A DNA stretch of 52,703 bases from contig JACRIN010000064.1 of the NCBI GenBank assembly GCA_016220085.1, forward strand, positions 1-52,703, written 5' to 3'. This DNA is from Planctomycetota bacterium. GTDB taxonomy: Bacteria > Planctomycetota > UBA1135 > GCA-002686595. Position 1 is the stretch's first letter. Every line of letters starts with the position of its first letter. A model generated the notes under the pieces. That model saw nothing but the letters and a program-made list of their open reading frames with translations. It made no database searches and had not been told where the DNA came from. Positions 7,984 to 15,661 of the stretch are shown one piece after another. A program made the position numbers and the translations under genes.

Positions 7984-8367
7984 TCAGCGCACGCGCGGCG
8001 GCAACAAGCGCTCGGGGATCGGCACGCGTCCCGCGAAGCCGGTGTCGGCGAGGTGGTACCACGACACCTCGGCTTCGTCGCTGCGCCAGCAGAGCAACAC
8101 GCGCTCGCCGTCGATCTCGCCGGGGAAGTCGACCAGGCCGTGCTCGAAGCCCCAGTCCTTGTAGCTGCAGCCGATGCGCTCGAGCTCGGCGAGCAGGTCG
8201 CGCACCTCGCGTTCCAGCAACGGCGCGCGTTCGACCGAGACCGCGTCGTTCGGACGGCGCGCGAGCGCACGCAGGTCGCGACCCTTCTCCAGGATGTCGC
8301 CGACGATGCGCTTCACCAACGGCAGCGTGCGATTGGCTTGCTCGGGCGTGAAGAGGTGACGGACCAC
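7984..8367 (-). CDS. DUF2203 family protein
   Basis: The 127-residue cytoplasmic protein begins MVRHLFTPEQANRTLPLVK and ends with YKDWGFEHGLVDFPGEIDGE, VLLCWRSDEAEVSWYH and GFAGRVPIPE. These blocks and the length are typical of DUF2203, a conserved bacterial family with a helical N-terminal half and no known activity. The start codon is GTG. It is convergent with the gene ending at 7903, and it is separated by only 43 nt from the coiled-coil gene upstream, with which it may form an operon. Confidence 0.85.
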   Translation of the reverse strand: MVRHLFTPEQANRTLPLVKRIVGDILEKGRDLRALARRPNDAVSVERAPLLEREVRDLLAELERIGCSYKDWGFEHGLVDFPGEIDGERVLLCWRSDEAEVSWYHLADTGFAGRVPIPERLLPPRVR

Positions 8368-8410
8368 GGGGGCATTCTGGCTCGGTCCGTCGACTCTGTC
8401 ACCTTCGCGA

Positions 8411-8827
8411 TCACTGGCCCGCGACGGGCTCGACCTCGGGCTTGCGGCCCGGGACGTCCTTCTGCAGTCCTTCGCAGTACGCCTGGAAGCCTTGCAGCAA
8501 CGCGACGCGCGAGTCGGGATTGATGCCGAAGGTGAAGCCCTTCTTGTCGGCGTCGAGCAGCGCGTCGTTCAAGTGCTGCGCGGCGTCCGCTTGCGCGTTC
8601 AGGTAGCTGAACGTCTCGACGAGCTTCTGATTGGCGTCCTTGAGCTCCGCGCGCAGCGTCTCGAGATCGCCGTTCGCGCGTGAACGGTTCTTGAGCTCCG
8701 CGACCTCGACGCGCAGTCGCTCGACTTCCTTCTGGAGGTCGCTCTGGGCGGGCGGCGTCGGAGCGAGCGAGAAAGCGCCGGCGCAGAGCGCCAAGCACGC
8801 GACGGTCATTCCCACGGTTCGATTCAT
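8411..8827 (-). CDS. Small secreted coiled-coil protein, unknown function
   Basis: The 138-residue product has a signal peptide (VGMTVACLALCAGAFSLAPTPPA), a heptad-rich segment (DLQKEVERLRVEVAELKNR through LRAELKDANQKLVE, residues 30-75) and a short C-terminal globular piece with one Cys. GAGGTG 4-5 nt before the ATG is a good ribosome binding site. It is transcribed away from the MFS transporter at 8944, and the two share the 116-nt region that contains a 16-bp palindrome. Confidence 0.72.
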   Translation of the reverse strand: MNRTVGMTVACLALCAGAFSLAPTPPAQSDLQKEVERLRVEVAELKNRSRANGDLETLRAELKDANQKLVETFSYLNAQADAAQHLNDALLDADKKGFTFGINPDSRVALLQGFQAYCEGLQKDVPGRKPEVEPVAGQ

Positions 8828-8908
8828 CGTTCACCTCTGCGATCGTCGCGGGCCGGAGGTGGCCCGGGAAAGCGTTGCCTTATCGGTCTCGGCCCGAGCC
8901 GCGCTCAA

Positions 8909-8924
8909 GTCCTAGCGCTAGGAC
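8909..8924. promoter_or_regulatory. Perfect 16-bp palindrome, candidate operator for the MFS-pabB-pabC transcript
   Basis: GTCCTAGC (8909-8916) is followed immediately by its exact reverse complement GCTAGGAC (8917-8924). It ends 3 bp before the TATACT -10 of the MFS gene, so a bound dimeric regulator would block or realign RNA polymerase. No regulator gene is adjacent. Confidence 0.55.
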
Positions 8925-8927
8925 CGG

Positions 8928-8933
8928 TATACT
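8928..8933 (+). promoter_or_regulatory. -10 element of the MFS transporter gene
   Basis: TATACT lies 10 nt before the ATG at 8944, so the mRNA would start within a few bases of the start codon. No convincing -35 hexamer is visible upstream; the palindrome occupies the spacer region. Confidence 0.55.
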
Positions 8934-8943
8934 CCGCGGCTTC

Positions 8944-10260
8944 ATGGCGAGCCCTCCGATCCAGCCCACAGGGCGCTCGCCCCTGATCTTCATCTTCCTG
9001 ACGGTCTTCATCGACCTTCTCGGTTTCGGAATCGTCATTCCGCTGCTGCCGATCTACTCGAAGGCCTACGGCGCCAGCGAGGCCGAACTCGGGTTGCTCT
9101 TCGGGTGTTTCTCCGGGATGCAGTTCCTTTTCGCGCCGATGTGGGGGCGGGTCTCCGACCGCATCGGCCGCAAGCCGGTGCTCGTGTGGGGCCTGGTCGG
9201 CACCGCGATCTCGTACCTGGTCTTCGGCTTGAGCGACCAAGTCGCCGCCGCGTTGATTCGACTCTGGCCGAGCGAGCCGCCGGCGCTCGATCGACTGACG
9301 CTCGGCGTGCTGTTCGTGTCGCGCTCGCTCGCGGGCTTCTTCGGCGCGAACGTCTCGACCGCGAGCGCGTTCATCGCCGACGTGACGACGCCCGAGAACC
9401 GCGCGAAGGGCATGGGCCTGATCGGCGCCGCGTTCGGCCTTGGCTTCACGATCGGTCCCGCGGTCGGCGGCGAGCTCAGTCAGGTCTCGATCGAGGCGCC
9501 GGGCATCGTCGCCGCCGCGCTGTCGCTCGCCGCGGCGACGTTCGGCTGGTGGATGCTGAAGGAGGTCGATCGCGGACCGCACAAGAGCACGCGACTCTAC
9601 GGCTTCGACCAGGTCCGCGGCGCGTTGCGCGACCAGCGGATTGGCGGTGCGCTCGCGATGGGCTTCCTCGCGGTGTTCGCGTTCTCGGCGTTCGAGAGCA
9701 TGTTCATCCTGTTCGGCCTGGCGAAGTTCCCGACGTACTTCGGCATGGAGCAGGCGGTCGAGCACGCGACGCGCGACCAGACGTTCGCGGCGGCGCGCTA
9801 CGCCGGCCGCTACCTGTTCGTCGTCGGCATGATCTCCGCGTTGATTCAGGGCGGCCTGATCCGCCGTCTGGTGCCGCGCTACGGCGAGACGCGACTCGCG
9901 ATCGCCGGGCCAGCGCTGCTCGCGCTCGGGCTCGCGGTGGTCGGAGGCGCGCCGACGTTCGCGTGGGTGATCGTCGGCTGCGTGCTGTTGCCGTGCGGTT
10001 TCGGACTGAACAATCCGTCCGTGGGCTCGCTCATTTCCCGCGCGTCGCCGATCGACCAGCAGGGCGCGTACCTCGGCCTGCAGCAGTCGCTCGCGAGCCT
10101 CGCGCGGATGCTCGGGCCGGCGCTCGCCGGCATCGTGTTCGATCTTTGGGGCCCGCGCTCGCCGTTCTTCTCCGCCGCGGCCGCTCTGCTGCTCGCGACG
10201 CTGCTCGCGTGGGTCTACCACAAGCGCTACGCGGCGAGTTTCGCGCGCGCGTCGAGCTGA
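8944..10260 (+). CDS. MFS efflux transporter, DHA1/TCR-Tet type
   Basis: The 438-residue, roughly 12-helix protein has the DHA1 features: helix 1 with FIFLTVFIDLLGFGIVIPLLP, motif A GRVSDRIGRKPV between helices 2 and 3, and motif C-like GLGFTIGPAVGG in helix 5, which marks drug/H+ antiporters. It would export a small molecule across the inner membrane in exchange for protons. The ATG at 8944 is preferred over upstream alternatives because TATACT lies 10 nt before it. The stop is 11 nt before pabB, so the transporter and pabBC are probably one transcript. Substrate is unknown. Confidence 0.9.
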   Translation: MASPPIQPTGRSPLIFIFLTVFIDLLGFGIVIPLLPIYSKAYGASEAELGLLFGCFSGMQFLFAPMWGRVSDRIGRKPVLVWGLVGTAISYLVFGLSDQVAAALIRLWPSEPPALDRLTLGVLFVSRSLAGFFGANVSTASAFIADVTTPENRAKGMGLIGAAFGLGFTIGPAVGGELSQVSIEAPGIVAAALSLAAATFGWWMLKEVDRGPHKSTRLYGFDQVRGALRDQRIGGALAMGFLAVFAFSAFESMFILFGLAKFPTYFGMEQAVEHATRDQTFAAARYAGRYLFVVGMISALIQGGLIRRLVPRYGETRLAIAGPALLALGLAVVGGAPTFAWVIVGCVLLPCGFGLNNPSVGSLISRASPIDQQGAYLGLQQSLASLARMLGPALAGIVFDLWGPRSPFFSAAAALLLATLLAWVYHKRYAASFARASS

Positions 10261-10271
10261 CGGGGCCCGCG

Positions 10272-11645
10272 ATGAGCACCCCGCGTTTCGGTTTCGAGCC
10301 GCGCGTGCTGGAACTCGCAGATCGCGGGCCGCTGTCGCGCGCGCTGTCGGCGCTGCGCGCGCGCCCCGGGCTCGCGCTGCTCGACAGCGCGGCGGGCGAG
10401 CCGATGCGCTTCAGCGTGCTCGGTTTCGATCCGTTGCCGCTCCCGCTCGAGCCGTCGGCGGGCGTGCTCGGTCTGCGTGCGGCGCTCGCCGAGCTCGCGC
10501 CCCGCGGCGGCGATCCGGTGCCGGGCTTCTTCGCCGGCGGTCTGCTGGTCGCGCTCGCGTACGACCTCGGCGTCGGCGGCGAGACGCGCGTGCGGATGCC
10601 GGCGGAGCCGTGGGGTTTCCCGCTGATCCTCGGCGGGCTCTACGTGGACTTCCTGGTGCGCGACGAGCGCGCCGCGCGGACGTGGCTCGTGGTCGGCGCG
10701 GATCCGGGCGACGGTCGGCCCTCGGTCGCGGTACGCCGCGCGCAGATCGAGCGCGCGTTGGTCGCCGGCGCCCCGTTCGCGCTGTCGCGGCGGCGCGGCG
10801 AGCTCCGGCGCGAGACCACCCGCGCCGAGCACCAAGCCCGCATCGAACGTTGCCGCGCCGCGATCGGCCGCGGCGAGCTCTACCAAGCCAATCTCGCGCA
10901 CCGCTTCACGTGCGACGTCGAGGGCGATCCGATCGACCTCTACGTGCGGCTGCGCGACCGCAATCCGGCGCCGTACATGGGCTTTCTCGCGTGGGACGAA
11001 GGCGAGACGCGGCGCGGCGCGCTGCTCTCGTGCTCGCCGGAGCTGCTGCTCGAGTTCGACGGCCGCGTCGCGCGCACCCGGCCGATCAAGGGCACGATCG
11101 AGCGCTCCGGCGACCCCGAGGTCGATCGCGCGCGGCGCGAGGAGCTGCTCGCGAGCGAGAAGGACCTCGCGGAGCTCGTGATGATCGTCGATCTCGAACG
11201 CAACGACCTCGGCCGCGTCGCGCAGCCCGGTCGCGTCTGGGTCGAGGCGTTCCCGAAGCTCGCGAGCTACGCGCGCGTGCACCACCTGATGGCCGACGTC
11301 GTCGCCGAGCCGCGGCCCGGCGTCGACGCGGTCGAGCTCGTCCATGCGCTCTTCCCCGGCGGCTCGATCAGCGGCTGCCCGAAGCTCGCGGCGCTCGCGT
11401 GGATCGCGGAGCTCGAAGGCGAGGGCCGCGGGTTCTTCTGCGGCTCGATGGGGGCGCTCGATCTCCAAGGGCGCGCGAACCTGAACGTCCTGATCCGCAC
11501 GCTGCAGTGGCGGCCGCGCGAGCAAGGTCTCGGTGAGGTGTCGTTCCGCGTCGGCGGCGGGATCACGTTCGGCTCCGACGCGGCCGCGGAGGATCGGGAG
11601 ACGTTGGCGAAGGCCGCGGGTATCGTCGACGCGTTGGATCCGTGA
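10272..11645 (+). CDS. pabB: Aminodeoxychorismate synthase component I
   Basis: The 457-residue chorismate-binding enzyme shows SCSPELLLEFDG, RPIKGTIERSG with the catalytic Lys273, the conserved VDLERNDLGRV and the FPGGSISGCPK and FFCGSMGALD blocks. PIKGT (Lys instead of the Ala of anthranilate synthase) identifies it as PabB, which aminates chorismate at C4 for folate synthesis. Its amide-transfer partner PabA is not in the window. It is sandwiched between the MFS gene (11 nt) and pabC (TGATG overlap at 11643-11647). Confidence 0.92.
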   Translation: MSTPRFGFEPRVLELADRGPLSRALSALRARPGLALLDSAAGEPMRFSVLGFDPLPLPLEPSAGVLGLRAALAELAPRGGDPVPGFFAGGLLVALAYDLGVGGETRVRMPAEPWGFPLILGGLYVDFLVRDERAARTWLVVGADPGDGRPSVAVRRAQIERALVAGAPFALSRRRGELRRETTRAEHQARIERCRAAIGRGELYQANLAHRFTCDVEGDPIDLYVRLRDRNPAPYMGFLAWDEGETRRGALLSCSPELLLEFDGRVARTRPIKGTIERSGDPEVDRARREELLASEKDLAELVMIVDLERNDLGRVAQPGRVWVEAFPKLASYARVHHLMADVVAEPRPGVDAVELVHALFPGGSISGCPKLAALAWIAELEGEGRGFFCGSMGALDLQGRANLNVLIRTLQWRPREQGLGEVSFRVGGGITFGSDAAAEDRETLAKAAGIVDALDP

Positions 11646-12508
11646 TGAGCTCCTATCCCGTCTGGGTCGACGGCGTGTTCGCCGAGCCGTTCTCCGCCGT
11701 GATCGCCGCGGAGGATCCGGGCTTCGCGCTCGGCGTCGCGGTGTTCGAGACGATCTTGTTCGAGTCGGGCACGCCGTACTTCGTCGCGGAGCACTTCGCG
11801 CGGCTCGAGCGAGGCGCACGCGAACTCGGAATCGCTTGGCCGCCGCGTCACGAGCCGCGCGCGGCGCTCGCCGAATACCTCGCGCGTCTCGGGCCGCGCG
11901 ACTGCGCGGTGCGCGTGACGCTGACGCGCGGCGTCGCCGAGCGCGGGCCGACGTTGGTCGTCGTCGCGCGCGAGATCGTGCGCGTCGCCGACCCGGGCGC
12001 CAAGGTGATCGTCTCCCGTTTCACCAAGCTGCACGACGATCCGTTCGAGCGGGTCAAGTCGACCAACCGGCTGCGCAACGTGCTCGCGCGCGAAGAGGCG
12101 AATCGACTCGGCGCGTGGGACGCGCTGCTCCCGACCGAGCAGGGCGATCTCGCCGAGGGCACGTGGTGCAACCTCTTTGCCCTCTCCGGGGGACGGCTCC
12201 TGACCCCGGCGCTCGACCGCGGCTGCCTCGCGGGCATCCTGCGCGACCAGGTGTTGCGCGAGGTCGCGGCTCGTCCGCTCGCTTTTCCGACGGTCGAAGC
12301 GCGCATCCAGCCGGACGACTTGCGCGTCGCCGACGAGGTCTTCGCCACCAACACCACGGGTCGCATCGTCCCGATCGTCGAGGTGCTCGGCGTGCGAACC
12401 GGCCTGCCGGGCTCCGCGGGGCCGGTGGTGCGCGAGCTGCGTGCGCGGATCGCACGCATCGAAGCGCGACATCGCGCGGAGCACCGGTCGGTCGCTCCGA
12501 CTCCTTGA
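11645..12508 (+). CDS. pabC: Aminodeoxychorismate lyase / class IV aminotransferase
   Basis: This 287-residue fold-type IV PLP enzyme has the Schiff-base lysine in FERVKSTNRLRN (Lys138). It also has LPTEQGDLAEGTWCNLF, where the family has EGTxxN, and the EVFATNTTGRI segment near the end. Its ATG overlaps the pabB stop (TGATG), which supports the PabC role of converting aminodeoxychorismate to p-aminobenzoate and pyruvate. Branched-chain or D-amino-acid aminotransferase is the alternative within the family; genomic context favours PabC. Confidence 0.88.
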   Translation: MSSYPVWVDGVFAEPFSAVIAAEDPGFALGVAVFETILFESGTPYFVAEHFARLERGARELGIAWPPRHEPRAALAEYLARLGPRDCAVRVTLTRGVAERGPTLVVVAREIVRVADPGAKVIVSRFTKLHDDPFERVKSTNRLRNVLAREEANRLGAWDALLPTEQGDLAEGTWCNLFALSGGRLLTPALDRGCLAGILRDQVLREVAARPLAFPTVEARIQPDDLRVADEVFATNTTGRIVPIVEVLGVRTGLPGSAGPVVRELRARIARIEARHRAEHRSVAPTP

Positions 12509-12660
12509 ACCTCCGCGACCGTCACCCAACGGGCTCCCGCGGGTTGCGTACGCCGCGGCGGCAGGCCGTTTGCGGTTCCGGGCGCCCCGGCGGGCTTTCG
12601 AGGCCGAAGCTTCGACCCGCTTCGCGCGTCCGCTACCGTAACAGCGCCGACCTACACGCA

Positions 12661-12708
12661 GACGCAAACGCCGACGCAAACACAGACGCACACGCCGACG
12701 CACACAAT
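12661..12708 (+). repeat. 12-bp tandem repeat (4 units) in the leader of the HEAT-like gene
   Basis: Four consecutive 12-bp units start with GACGCA: GACGCAAACGCC, GACGCAAACACA, GACGCACACGCC and GACGCACACAAT. Degenerate hexamers extend upstream to about 12650. The strand is strikingly poor in T and lies 12-59 nt before the ATG. Confidence 0.85.
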
Positions 12709-12719
12709 TGGGTGACGAC

Positions 12720-13550
12720 ATGATCGCGAACCAACTCCTCGCACTGGTGCTTTTCGCCTCGGCTCCGCTCGAGCCCTCCGCCTCCCTCTCGACGGCTTGC
12801 TCGCCGGCGAGCGCGCAGGAAAAGCCCGCGGAGAACACCAACCCGGACAACCGCCCGGAGATCAAGGCGATGATCGAGGAGCTCGCGAGCCGCATCGAGA
12901 AGCGCGGCAAGGAAGACCACGAGGCGGTCGGCGTGATCGATCGACTGCTGCAAGAGTTCCCGAAGTGCGGGCCGAAGGACCGCGTCGCGGTGGTCGCGGT
13001 GCTCGACAAGTGCCTCGGGGTCAAGCGCCAGGAGAACAGCGACGGCGTGCGCGACAACAAGCTCTTCCTCGCCACCGCGGTCGCGCTGCGCGCGATGGCG
13101 CCCGAGAGCGCGAAGATCCTGATGAATTGGATCGGCGCGAAGGACCACAAGAAGGACCTGCCGCTGCAGGAGAAGCTGATCCAGTCGCTCGGCAAGACGA
13201 AGGACGAGAACGGGCGCAAGTTCCTGATCAAGCTCCTGAACGACAAGACCCCGCGCGTCCTCGCGGCGACGGCCGAGGCGCTCGGCGAGTACGGCGACGC
13301 CAAGCTCGAACTGCGCAAGGAGACGTTCGACGAGCTGTTGAAGCTCCTGATGGAGACCAAGTCCGCGAACGACGCCGGTCAGGCGTCCAACCAGTCCGAT
13401 CCGATCGCCGCCGAGAAGTACAACACGATCGCCGCGCCGATCATCTCGGCACTGCAGAAGCTCTCGAAGCACGACGAGCACGACCCCAACGAGTGGCAGC
13501 GTTGGTGGAACAAGAACAAGAGGGAAGACTGGGACGACAAGGACGCGTGA
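12720..13550 (+). CDS. Secreted helical (HEAT-like repeat) protein
   Basis: The 276-residue product has a signal peptide (LLALVLFASAPL, cleavage near ASAQE) and an all-helical mature part. Successive helical pairs resemble HEAT/PBS-lyase-like repeats, for example DRVAVVAVLDKCLG, NGRKFLIKLLNDKTPRVLAA and TAEALGEYGDAKLELRK. The end is highly charged and tryptophan-containing (EWQRWWNKNKREDWDDKD). HEAT-like proteins scaffold protein interactions; the partner is unknown. I used the ATG at 12720 with GGTGA a few bases upstream rather than the TTG at 12708, which falls at the edge of a 12-bp repeat tract. Confidence 0.72.
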   Translation: MIANQLLALVLFASAPLEPSASLSTACSPASAQEKPAENTNPDNRPEIKAMIEELASRIEKRGKEDHEAVGVIDRLLQEFPKCGPKDRVAVVAVLDKCLGVKRQENSDGVRDNKLFLATAVALRAMAPESAKILMNWIGAKDHKKDLPLQEKLIQSLGKTKDENGRKFLIKLLNDKTPRVLAATAEALGEYGDAKLELRKETFDELLKLLMETKSANDAGQASNQSDPIAAEKYNTIAAPIISALQKLSKHDEHDPNEWQRWWNKNKREDWDDKDA

Positions 13551-13578
13551 AGCGCGTCCGCTCCGGCCGCCGCTCGCG

Positions 13579-14322
13579 ATGAATTCGAGCTCCGCACGTC
13601 CGTCGAGCGCGACTCCCTGGGTTTGGCTGGTGCCGCTCCTCGGGTTCGCGCTCGCTGCGTTGTATTGGCTCGAGCGCGAGCGCACGCCGCTCGCCAACCG
13701 CCCGCCGACCATCGCATCGCCCGACGAAGGCGTCGCGGGCTTCTCCGCTCGCGCGAACCTCGCCGAGGGCGTGCTGCGCGTGCGGCTGGTGCCGCTGCAC
13801 CCGGACGCCGAGCGTCAGCGCTTCGACTCGCTCGCGCTCGCGCGGCGACTCGGTCTCGCCGCGGGCGAGCCGTGGCGCTTGACGTTGACCCTCGACGACG
13901 CGAGCGCTCCGCTCGAGCTCGACACCGCGCGGCTCGTCGTCCGCGATCGGTCCGGCGACGCGCTCGTGCCGCTCGGTTGCGTCGTCGCCGGTGACGCCCG
14001 GCCGGACAGTCGGTTGCACGATCGACCGACCGATCGACCGAGCGACCCGTTGCGCGCACTCGTCGGCGCCGGCTTGGAGTCGCTCGCGCCCGCGCGCAGC
14101 CTCGATGTCGTCCTGTGGGGCCGCGCGCCGACCAACGAGCCGCGGCTCGCCGGGTTCACCGCGTCGGGCGGCACCGCGCGAACGGCGGGGGCCGAGGCGC
14201 GCGACGACTTCGCGCTGGAGCGCGCGGTGCACCGCCGCGCCGAGCTCGAGACACCGCTCGCGCGGCTCGAACTCGCCGGGAAGAGCGCCGACGCTCGCGC
14301 GTCCTCCGACGCACAGCGCTGA
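13579..14322 (+). CDS. Membrane-anchored protein of unknown function
   Basis: The 247-residue product has one N-terminal transmembrane helix (WVWLVPLLGFALAALYWL, residues 14-31) and then an apparent extracytoplasmic beta-rich domain (LRVRLVPLHPDAERQ, LTLTLDDASAPLELDTARLVVRD). A DRPTDRPSDP stretch occurs at about residues 150-158. I do not recognise a family. It begins 28 nt after the HEAT-like gene and is followed after about 95 nt by a lipoprotein gene with its own -10. Codon use is like its neighbours. Confidence 0.6.
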   Translation: MNSSSARPSSATPWVWLVPLLGFALAALYWLERERTPLANRPPTIASPDEGVAGFSARANLAEGVLRVRLVPLHPDAERQRFDSLALARRLGLAAGEPWRLTLTLDDASAPLELDTARLVVRDRSGDALVPLGCVVAGDARPDSRLHDRPTDRPSDPLRALVGAGLESLAPARSLDVVLWGRAPTNEPRLAGFTASGGTARTAGAEARDDFALERAVHRRAELETPLARLELAGKSADARASSDAQR

Positions 14323-14400
14323 GACGCTCCGGCTCCGTTTGCCTCGACGTCCGCGGCGCGCGCCGCGAAGTGCGGCGTGGCGGCCCCGTGTTCCGGGTCC

Positions 14401-14406
14401 TAGACT
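14401..14406 (+). promoter_or_regulatory. -10 element of the lipoprotein-xseA-glycosyltransferase operon
   Basis: TAGACT ends 11 nt before the ATG at 14418; there is no Shine-Dalgarno sequence between them, so a leaderless transcript is likely. No clear -35. Confidence 0.45.
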
Positions 14407-14417
14407 GCGACGTCCCG

Positions 14418-15659
14418 ATGCGCACTTTGGCTCCGCTCCTCGGCCTGTTCGTCGCTGCGCTCGCCGCGTGCGCGCCCGACGTCGGCGGCGGTCCGGTCGA
14501 CGCGCGTCGGCGCGAGCTCGAAGCGCGCGTTCAGGAGCTCGAACGCCTGCTGAAGGCCGAGCGCGAATCGCGCGAGACCGAGCGCCAGGCCTACGCGGAG
14601 GAGCGCGCTCGACTCGACTGCGAGCTCGCCGATCTGCGCGGCGAGTTGACCGCGCGCGAGGACGAGTTCCTGCGCACGCTGCAGGCGGTCGGGACGCTCT
14701 CGCCGGAGGCGTTGCCGCCCGGCTGGGAGCTCGCGCAAGCCTCCGAGCGAGCGTCCACGGACGCGCCGACGCCCGACGACTCGCCGGCGGAGGATCCCGC
14801 GCTCGCAGAGGCGCGCGAGCGCGCGGGTGAGCGGCTGCGAACGCTGCGCAACCTGCTCGCGATCGAGGAGATCTTCGGGCTCGACCTGCTCGAGGTCGGC
14901 CAGTTGTCGGAGCACGCGACCGGCCCGGTGGTCTTTCGCACGCTCGACGGCCGAGGCCGTCCGGCGGGCAGCGTCTATGCGGAGCGTCTGCGGCTCGAAG
15001 GCAGTCGCGCCGCGCGCACGGTGACGATCGTGCTCGAAGCGGGTTACGAGCTGCGCGGCGGTGAGAAGGTGCTCTTCGACGGCGCGACCGACCCCGACGG
15101 CAAGGACGGCGTGCGGCGGATCCAGCTCGCGCATGTCGATCCGACGCCGTGGATCGAAGCGGTTCCGGAGCTTTTCGGCCCGAAGGCCGCGGCCGAGCCC
15201 GACGACGACGGACTCCACGATCCGCGCGTCGTGCGCGAGACGTTGAACCGACTGCTCGCCGAGGACGCGGCGAACGGCTACTACGAACTCGAGGACTTCG
15301 CGGGCACGGTCGCCGGCGTGCTCCGCAAAGTCGTGCTGCGCCACCGTGACCGCGATGGGAAGCAGGAGCGCATGCTCTTCGCCGATCGCATGCGCGTCGA
15401 GCCGCAGGGCGAGAGTCTTTGCCTCGTGCTCGAGGACGGCGCGCAAGTGCGCGGCGACGAGAAAGCGCCGTTCCTCGACGGCCGCTACCGCATCTTCTTG
15501 CCGCGCGCGAAGCTCGCGGCGTGGCGCGACGCCGGCGTGCCCGGGCTCCCCACGCCACCTGGGCCATTCCCTGCGCCGCTGCCCGAAAAGGACGCGCCGC
15601 GCGAGCCCGCGGGCGACGGCGAGAACGCGCCCGCGCGCGACGCACCGATCGATCACTGA
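14418..15659 (+). CDS. Lipoprotein with N-terminal coiled coil, unknown function
   Basis: The 413-residue product starts with a lipoprotein signal peptide (RTLAPLLGLFVAALAAC, lipobox Cys18). A long coiled coil follows (residues 28-85: RRRELEARVQELERLLKAE, ARLDCELADLRGELTARED), then an acidic linker. A C-terminal region (about 130-390) is rich in beta strands with repeated patterns: VYAERLRLEGSRAARTVTIVLEAG and later RMRVEPQGESLCLVLEDGAQV, which look like two copies of one domain. The stop lies 2 nt before xseA. The role is unknown, and location in the envelope is inferred from the signal. Confidence 0.68.
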   Translation: MRTLAPLLGLFVAALAACAPDVGGGPVDARRRELEARVQELERLLKAERESRETERQAYAEERARLDCELADLRGELTAREDEFLRTLQAVGTLSPEALPPGWELAQASERASTDAPTPDDSPAEDPALAEARERAGERLRTLRNLLAIEEIFGLDLLEVGQLSEHATGPVVFRTLDGRGRPAGSVYAERLRLEGSRAARTVTIVLEAGYELRGGEKVLFDGATDPDGKDGVRRIQLAHVDPTPWIEAVPELFGPKAAAEPDDDGLHDPRVVRETLNRLLAEDAANGYYELEDFAGTVAGVLRKVVLRHRDRDGKQERMLFADRMRVEPQGESLCLVLEDGAQVRGDEKAPFLDGRYRIFLPRAKLAAWRDAGVPGLPTPPGPFPAPLPEKDAPREPAGDGENAPARDAPIDH

Positions 15660-15661
15660 CG

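Noticed and set aside
10272..11645. Anthranilate synthase (TrpE) instead of PabB
   Set aside because: The PIKGT motif with Lys273 is that of aminodeoxychorismate synthase, and pabC follows directly.
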